This document shows, in pieces, positions 6,403 through 10,080 of a DNA stretch of 10,080 nt; position 1 is the stretch's first letter; each line of letters starts with the position of its first letter. The notes beneath the pieces were generated by a model. The model was given only the letters and a program-made list of their open reading frames with translations. It made no database searches and was not told the origin of the DNA. Position numbers and translations under genes: made by a program. Source of the stretch: Coriobacteriia bacterium (GTDB taxonomy: Bacteria > Actinomycetota > Coriobacteriia > Coriobacteriales > UBA8131); NCBI GenBank assembly GCA_009781535.1, contig WQXX01000034.1, positions 1 to 10,080 of the forward strand, read 5' to 3'.

Positions 6403-6431
6403 TTGACTTATGGACAAACTCTCCATAGAAT
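6403..6431 (+). promoter_or_regulatory. Sigma70-type promoter of the glycosylase-like gene
   Basis: TTGACT (6403-6408), 17-bp spacer, TAGAAT (6426-6431). The start is predicted near 6438, giving a leader of about 27 nt. Its -35 is only 8 bp from the -35 of the divergent mgtA-unit promoter. Confidence 0.72.
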
Positions 6432-6464
6432 GTGTTTTGAAGGTATTTCGATTCTAGTTGTGGA

Positions 6465-7124
6465 ATGGACAGAACTGACATGCAACCGACACAACGCGAT
6501 ATCACGTGGCTGACAGCAACGCTAAAGGCGCGCGCTTTGGACCTCGAACCGTTTGCGGCCTATTTGAGCTGTGGTCCAAAGCGCGCGCTTGAATCAATGG
6601 TGCTGGTGGTCAAAGGGCAGCGTGGCGCAGCCGAGGAAGCGGGGGGCGTTCCGTTCAGTGGGCGTGACGGGGCGGCTTTGAAAGGTGCGCTCGTGCGTCT
6701 CGGCTGGATTAATCCTGGCGACGAGGACGCCAATTGGTGTGGCGTCTTGCTCGCGCCGCTGAGTGTTGCGCCGCTGAGTGCTGCGCCACTGAGTACTGCG
6801 CCGCTGAGTGCTGCGCCACTGAGTACTGCGCCGCTGAGTGCTGCGCCGCTGACTAAAGAGCGCTTGCGTCTTCTTATCGAGATCATCGACCCGGTTGTCA
6901 TCGTCACTTTGGATGAGGAAGCCCGACAGGCGACAGGCAAAGCGATGCTTTCCCAACAAACCTTATCCCTCTGGCACCCAAAAACGGCAATAGACGCCGG
7001 GGGGCGTCTATTGGTCAGTGTACATGGCTTTGAGGCCGCTCTTGGCTCCGAAGCCGAAAAGCAACTCGTATGGCAGCAACTCAAACAGGCGTCACGTGCA
7101 GAGCTGCTGAAGCGGTTCAGATAA
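6465..7124 (+). CDS. Degenerate uracil-DNA-glycosylase-superfamily-like protein
   Basis: 219 residues. Distant resemblance to family 4/5 uracil-DNA glycosylases: GVPFSGRDGAALKGALVRLG (61-80) parallels the family's GrPFvGraGqlLd segment, RLLIEIIDPVVIVTL (135-149) parallels the LIdPkvIvtLG strand, and SVHGFEAAL (185-193) followed by W203xxL206 parallels the HPs-ll...W-dL end. Key catalytic parts are lost: GExPG is replaced by KGQRG (50-54), His187 is followed by Gly instead of Pro, and the iron-sulfur cysteines are absent (only C36 and C92). It is probably not an active glycosylase. Residues 99-128 are six LS[ATV]AP repeats inserted between the two halves of the fold. There is no strong ribosome binding site before 6465, and the next in-frame ATG at 6480 is an alternative start. 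Transcribed from the promoter at 6403; it converges on the ferredoxin gene. Confidence 0.65.
   Translation: MDRTDMQPTQRDITWLTATLKARALDLEPFAAYLSCGPKRALESMVLVVKGQRGAAEEAGGVPFSGRDGAALKGALVRLGWINPGDEDANWCGVLLAPLSVAPLSAAPLSTAPLSAAPLSTAPLSAAPLTKERLRLLIEIIDPVVIVTLDEEARQATGKAMLSQQTLSLWHPKTAIDAGGRLLVSVHGFEAALGSEAEKQLVWQQLKQASRAELLKRFR
6759..6848 (+). repeat. 15-bp tandem repeat, six copies, in frame
   Basis: Six uninterrupted copies of CTGAGTGCTGCGCCG with single-base variants, each encoding LS[ATV]AP. Copies 2-5 alternate as a 30-bp higher-order unit (GCTGCGCCA then ACTGCGCCG), which points to recent slippage or unequal exchange. The unit keeps the reading frame. Confidence 0.92.
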
Positions 7125-7143
7125 TGAGAAGGAACGGAAAAGC

Positions 7144-7332
7144 TTAGTCCTCTTCGATATCCTCGATGGCGCCCATCGGGCACTCTTCCATGCAATCCCC
7201 GCACCCACAGCAGGAATCCTCATTAACGACCGCAGCAGCATCGCCAACGATATCGAGAACACCGTTCTCGCAGGTATCGACGCAAATCCCGCAGGCTGAA
7301 CACTCGTCAGTATTGATAAGAGGATGAGGCAT
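7144..7332 (-). CDS. Small 2[4Fe-4S] ferredoxin
   Basis: 62 residues, the usual size of clostridial-type ferredoxins, cytoplasmic electron carriers for low-potential redox enzymes. Two cluster motifs are seen: C11-x2-C14-x2-C17-x3-C21 and C41-x2-C44-x2-C47-x3-C51-P. The first lacks the Pro that normally follows the fourth Cys (Glu here), and an extra Cys at 42 sits in the second loop. The C-terminus is very acidic (EDIEED), as in many ferredoxins. The start at 7332 is chosen because AAGGAG lies about 5 nt upstream and because family members begin just before the first Cys motif; the longer open frame upstream to 7527 is non-family sequence. Single gene, convergent with the glycosylase-like gene. 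Its redox partner is not in the window. Confidence 0.92.
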   Translation of the reverse strand: MPHPLINTDECSACGICVDTCENGVLDIVGDAAAVVNEDSCCGCGDCMEECPMGAIEDIEED

Positions 7333-7598
7333 TGCTACTCCTTCCGGCTTAATTGGATCAGTCAGACCCAATCGTTTTCGATTTCCACCAATGTGTCTTG
7401 TCGCAGGCTCCGCGCCTGCAGGCGTGAATATACAGAAAACGTGGACGCAAGGCAAGAGACAATTCAGGAATGACAGAAAAAAAAAGAAAAAGGCGGGAAA
7501 CGGCGCAAGGTGGCTGGAGAACGGCACTCTGCGGTGGAAAACCCGCTCGGCACAACAAAGAACCGACCGGGTGCGGCAGGGATCCGATGCGGTGAGTC
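7333..7598. other. Intergenic region between ferredoxin and Tad operon
   Basis: No supported gene. It contains a 12-bp perfect palindrome CGCCTGCAGGCG (7413-7424), overlapping a GCAGGC/GCCTGC hairpin (7403-7419) upstream of the ferredoxin gene, and a purine tract with nine consecutive A around 7470-7488. No clear promoter pair was found on either strand. Confidence 0.5.
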
Positions 7599-7686
7599 AG
7601 AAAACGTATAGGAAAAAGTAAGAATCGGTATAAGAAAAATACAGAAACGGTACAGAGTCCAGCAAGAATGACACGTCATACTGCAC
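7599..7686 (+). repeat. 22-bp phased degenerate repeat upstream of the Tad operon
   Basis: AGAA recurs at 7599, 7621, 7643 and 7665, exactly 22 bp apart. The first three copies are the best: AGAAAACGTATAGG, AGAATCGGTATAAG and AGAAACGGTACAG. The fourth contains ATGACACGTCAT, an imperfect palindrome. The period equals about two helical turns, so all copies would face the same side of the DNA. It ends 27 bp before the cpaB start. Confidence 0.55.
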
Positions 7687-7713
7687 ACACCAACTTGAAA
7701 GGAGCAGTGCGGT

Positions 7714-8532
7714 ATGGCAGCATCGAGGAAACGTTTCATAGCAGCGTGTGCGTGTGGGTTGCTTGCCGCACTGCTGCTTATATTCTATGCAAACAACGTG
7801 CGTGCGCAAGCAGAGTCGTCACGCTTACAGGCCCTCGCTGATTATGGCGGCGAACAGGTCGAAGTCCTTGTGGCTACGCGTGATATCGCAGCAGGGGAAA
7901 GGCTTGACGCAAGCAATGTCTCGTTTCAGATTTGGCTTGTCGATTTGTTACCCGCCGGGGTTGCGCGTGAGACGTCAGACGTGTTTGGCAAGACCGCGGC
8001 AATACCGATACTGAAAAACGAACCTATTGTTACCACAAAGCTCGGCGAGGGATCGGCACAGATCGTGGTACCTGATGGATTATGTGCCGTGAGTATCCCC
8101 GCCGACGATGTGCAGGCAATCGGTGGAGCGCTTACGCCAGGTATGCTGGTGGATGTGTATATGGTGAGCGCGACAAAAGTGACTCTGGTTGCACAAAATG
8201 TCCTTGTCCTTGAGACAAGCAACGGTTATGGGGCTACCTCGACGGGCAATGGGAGCGGTTCTTTATTCAGTGGCTCGCAGGCGCGCTCTGCGCTGAAATG
8301 GGTAACCGTTGCTGTTGACGCACAGACCGTCCAGGAACTCTTGATTGCAGCGCGTGACAGGAGCTTAAGTCTTGTATTACCGGGTGGCGACGTCGAACGG
8401 GTCGTGGCAACTGATGATACAGGCAGCTCCGGTTCCTTCCTCACGACGCCAACCAACGATTCAGTAGGAAACGGCTTAGCCTCTTCACAATCAGACAGCG
8501 ACATGTCAAGTACCACAGGGAGGCAGTCATGA
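7714..8532 (+). CDS. cpaB: CpaB/RcpC-like Flp pilus assembly protein
   Basis: 272 residues. CpaB/RcpC proteins sit in the envelope and assist assembly or secretion of Flp (Tad) pili. There is an N-terminal membrane anchor (about 8-26), then a SAF-type domain (about 48-112) with the characteristic VEVLVATRDIAAGERLDASNV start and a PIVTTKL end. After that comes a CpaB C-domain segment including VSIPADD (126-132) and PGMLVDVYMV (142-151), and a second half around WVTVAVDAQTVQELLIAA. The C-terminal 40 residues are Ser/Thr/Gly-rich and probably disordered. The start is supported by AAAGGAG (7698-7704) with 9-nt spacing. The stop overlaps the next start as ATGA, so the two genes are translationally coupled. 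No secretin gene is seen, and if the host has a single membrane CpaB must act there without one. Confidence 0.88.
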   Translation: MAASRKRFIAACACGLLAALLLIFYANNVRAQAESSRLQALADYGGEQVEVLVATRDIAAGERLDASNVSFQIWLVDLLPAGVARETSDVFGKTAAIPILKNEPIVTTKLGEGSAQIVVPDGLCAVSIPADDVQAIGGALTPGMLVDVYMVSATKVTLVAQNVLVLETSNGYGATSTGNGSGSLFSGSQARSALKWVTVAVDAQTVQELLIAARDRSLSLVLPGGDVERVVATDDTGSSGSFLTTPTNDSVGNGLASSQSDSDMSSTTGRQS

Positions 8533-10037
8533 CCGTTGCCGCCTATGCTTTCGCTCCACCTCGTCTGGCTCCAGTCGAGCTTTATACCCCTGAGGGTATC
8601 AAGGGAGCCGAGCATTTCCAGGTCTTTAAAACCGGATGGGATTGTCGGGAGGCGCTAGCTTGTGCAAGCTCGACAGTCCAGGTGGTCGTGTCGGAGGAAG
8701 TCGTTGACGTGGCGCCGCTCAATCTTGTTGCCGCGTTGCACGATGATGAGCCCCAGCGTGACGTTTATCTGGTAGCGCAACAACCCTCGGCGTCGCTTTT
8801 CAGCAGGGTGCTTGCCGCAGGAGGACGAGGGATCATCGACCAGAAGCAGATGGAAGCTATGGTCAAACTGAGGCTTCCTGCAGGTACGGAGAATGAAGCT
8901 CCTACTCCTACTCCTACTCCTGTCTTGCCGCAAGATTCCAGCCATGTTCCTCTCACGCCGCAGGTTACTGTGTCTGCCCCCTACTCACTACAAGACGTTT
9001 CACTTGTTGCTGCCTCATTTGGAGGTGTATCATCTACGCCTGAATTCTGGCAGGATCGTATTCCTGAATTACAGGCGGTAGCGAACTCATCCGCAACAAC
9101 GGCAGCCCCCAGTCCCGTAAAACAGACGGTAGCGCCGGTATCTCCTGCGCGGCAAAACACCTACACAAAAACCCCACACATACAGATCCCCACACTTCCT
9201 CAGCCAGAAATCGTCTTTAATGCCTCCAGCAAAGAAGGTTGCGCAGTCGCTTTTGTCTCAGGACGTGGCGGGGTCGGCAAGAGTACTCTTAGCCTGCTGA
9301 CTGCGCTGCTTCTGTATAAACGGGGTTTAAAGACTGTGCTTATCGACTTGGACCTGCAGTTCGGCGACCTTGCGTATTGTGTGGGGCAGGTGCCGCAAAG
9401 TGCCCTTCAATGCATGAGCATCGAGACTGCCCTGAATGGACCCGAGCGTCCTCAGCCAAGCTCAGAGCGCCTCTGCCTGATCGAAGCGCCCTCACGTCCT
9501 GAGCAGGCAGAGGAATACGTTGAGGAGATATCCGGGCTCATCCGCTCGCTAAAGACCGTTGCCGACTATGTGGTCGTCAATACCGGGAGTTTCTGGTCTG
9601 AGCTTCAGGCGATACTTGCGCAAAGCGTCGACCACCTCGTCTTTGTCATGGATCAGCGTGCGACCTCGATACGTGGCTGCAAGCAAGTTGTCGATCTGTG
9701 TGTCCGCCTTCAAATACCGTCTGTGCGTTTCAGCTTTCTGCTTAACCGATGTGCCCGCCATGCACCTTTTACTGCTCTGGACGTCTCTATGGCGCTTGGA
9801 GGCAGCGAGGTTTTCACGATTGCAGATGGAGGACCTATCGTCGATGAGATGCTCTCGCTTGGATGTCCGCACGAGCTGTTGGAAAGCGACGCAGCATTAC
9901 GAAGCTCGTTTGACCAGCTGCTCAAATCGCTGAAGGCTGTCCGTCAGCCAGCGCCTAACCGTCCTGCTCCAGCTCTTGGCGCCTTTTCGAGCATCCTCAA
10001 AGGACGAAGAAGGGGAGTTCGACATGTCAGATCGTAG
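8529..10037 (+). CDS. tadZ: TadZ/CpaE-like pilus localisation ATPase
   Basis: 502 residues. TadZ/CpaE proteins are MinD/ParA-family ATPases that place the Tad secretion machine, often at a pole. Residues about 15-115 are consistent with the atypical receiver-like domain of this family, though without a clear phosphoacceptor pattern. Residues about 120-232 are a Pro/Thr/Ser-rich linker including PTPTPTP, encoded by CCTACT repeats (8901-8921). The ATPase domain starts at about 237 with deviant Walker A GRGGVGKST (245-253), then LIDLDLQFGD (271-280). The Walker B-like strand reads YVVVNTGSF (347-355), with Asn351 where MinD-type proteins have Asp. FVMDQRATSIRG (372-383) follows. The start at 8529 overlaps the cpaB stop (ATGA), with GGGAGG 5 nt upstream. 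It is operonic with cpaB and with the next gene. Confidence 0.88.
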   Translation: MTVAAYAFAPPRLAPVELYTPEGIKGAEHFQVFKTGWDCREALACASSTVQVVVSEEVVDVAPLNLVAALHDDEPQRDVYLVAQQPSASLFSRVLAAGGRGIIDQKQMEAMVKLRLPAGTENEAPTPTPTPVLPQDSSHVPLTPQVTVSAPYSLQDVSLVAASFGGVSSTPEFWQDRIPELQAVANSSATTAAPSPVKQTVAPVSPARQNTYTKTPHIQIPTLPQPEIVFNASSKEGCAVAFVSGRGGVGKSTLSLLTALLLYKRGLKTVLIDLDLQFGDLAYCVGQVPQSALQCMSIETALNGPERPQPSSERLCLIEAPSRPEQAEEYVEEISGLIRSLKTVADYVVVNTGSFWSELQAILAQSVDHLVFVMDQRATSIRGCKQVVDLCVRLQIPSVRFSFLLNRCARHAPFTALDVSMALGGSEVFTIADGGPIVDEMLSLGCPHELLESDAALRSSFDQLLKSLKAVRQPAPNRPAPALGAFSSILKGRRRGVRHVRS

Positions 10038-10080
10038 ATGGAGATCGGACTTGCTTGATGGTAGCCGAGAAGCCAGAGAC
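10024..10080 (+). CDS. Start of the next Tad operon gene (partial, runs off right edge)
   Basis: ATG at 10024 follows AAGGGGAG (10010-10017) at 6-nt spacing and stays open for 19 codons to the window edge (MSDRRWRSDLLDG...). It overlaps the end of the TadZ-like gene by 14 bp in another frame, matching the tight coupling of this operon. In many tad loci the gene after tadZ/cpaE is the secretion ATPase tadA/cpaF, so that is the expectation, but 19 residues are too few to recognise it. Confidence 0.65.
   Translation, partial: MSDRRWRSDLLDGSREARD

Noticed and set aside
7333..7527. N-terminal extension of the ferredoxin
   Set aside because: The hydrophobic Phe-rich extension comes from the complement of the poly-A tract, is unlike ferredoxins, and the AAGGAG before 7332 fixes the start.
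7391..7621. 76-codon plus-strand ORF in the intergenic region
   Set aside because: No ribosome binding site, Lys/Arg-rich sequence caused by the purine tract, and it runs into the 22-bp repeat.
8901..8921. CCTACT microsatellite in the tadZ linker as a phase-variation switch
   Set aside because: The 6-bp unit keeps the frame and there are only about 3.5 copies, so it could change linker length but not switch expression.

Overview
The window is bacterial: strong Shine-Dalgarno sites, sigma70-type promoters, tight gene packing and mid-range GC content. The gene mix is HypE, an MgtA-type Mg2+ ATPase under an apparent M-box riboswitch, a 2[4Fe-4S] ferredoxin and a Tad/Flp pilus operon with CpaB and a TadZ/CpaE-like ATPase. 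This suggests an anaerobic Actinomycetota of the Coriobacteriia type. That placement is inference from style and gene content and is not proven.

Layout: (1) 1-136, minus: the start of a zinc-ribbon protein that runs off the left edge, followed by a spacer with two 29-bp tandem repeats. (2) 441-1340, plus: an unrecognised acidic-linker lipoprotein, then three degenerate 26-bp repeats and a hairpin. (3) 1557-2747, plus: hypE, complete to its C-terminal PRIC motif but carrying a 3 x 39-bp in-frame expansion. (4) 2747-3025: a 104-bp intergenic repeat (two full copies and a partial third) with nested inverted repeats, between the convergent hypE and mgtA. (5) 3031-6394, minus: an Mg2+-transport unit read right to left as promoter, M-box aptamer, intrinsic terminator, a 65-codon ORF with an excellent ribosome binding site, then mgtA. 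(6) 6403-7124, plus: a back-to-back promoter and a degenerate uracil-DNA-glycosylase-like protein with six LS[ATV]AP repeats. (7) 7144-7332, minus: a small ferredoxin. (8) 7333-7713: a gene-free region with a 22-bp phased repeat. (9) 7714-10080, plus: cpaB, tadZ/cpaE and the first codons of the next gene, all translationally coupled; this is the start of a Tad pilus assembly operon.

The best candidates for something undescribed are the small ORF placed between the Mg2+ riboswitch terminator and mgtA, and the unusual density of unrelated tandem repeats: units of 15, 22, 26, 29, 39 and 104 bp within 10 kb, in frame wherever they fall inside genes. No CRISPR array, transposase, tRNA or rRNA was seen.
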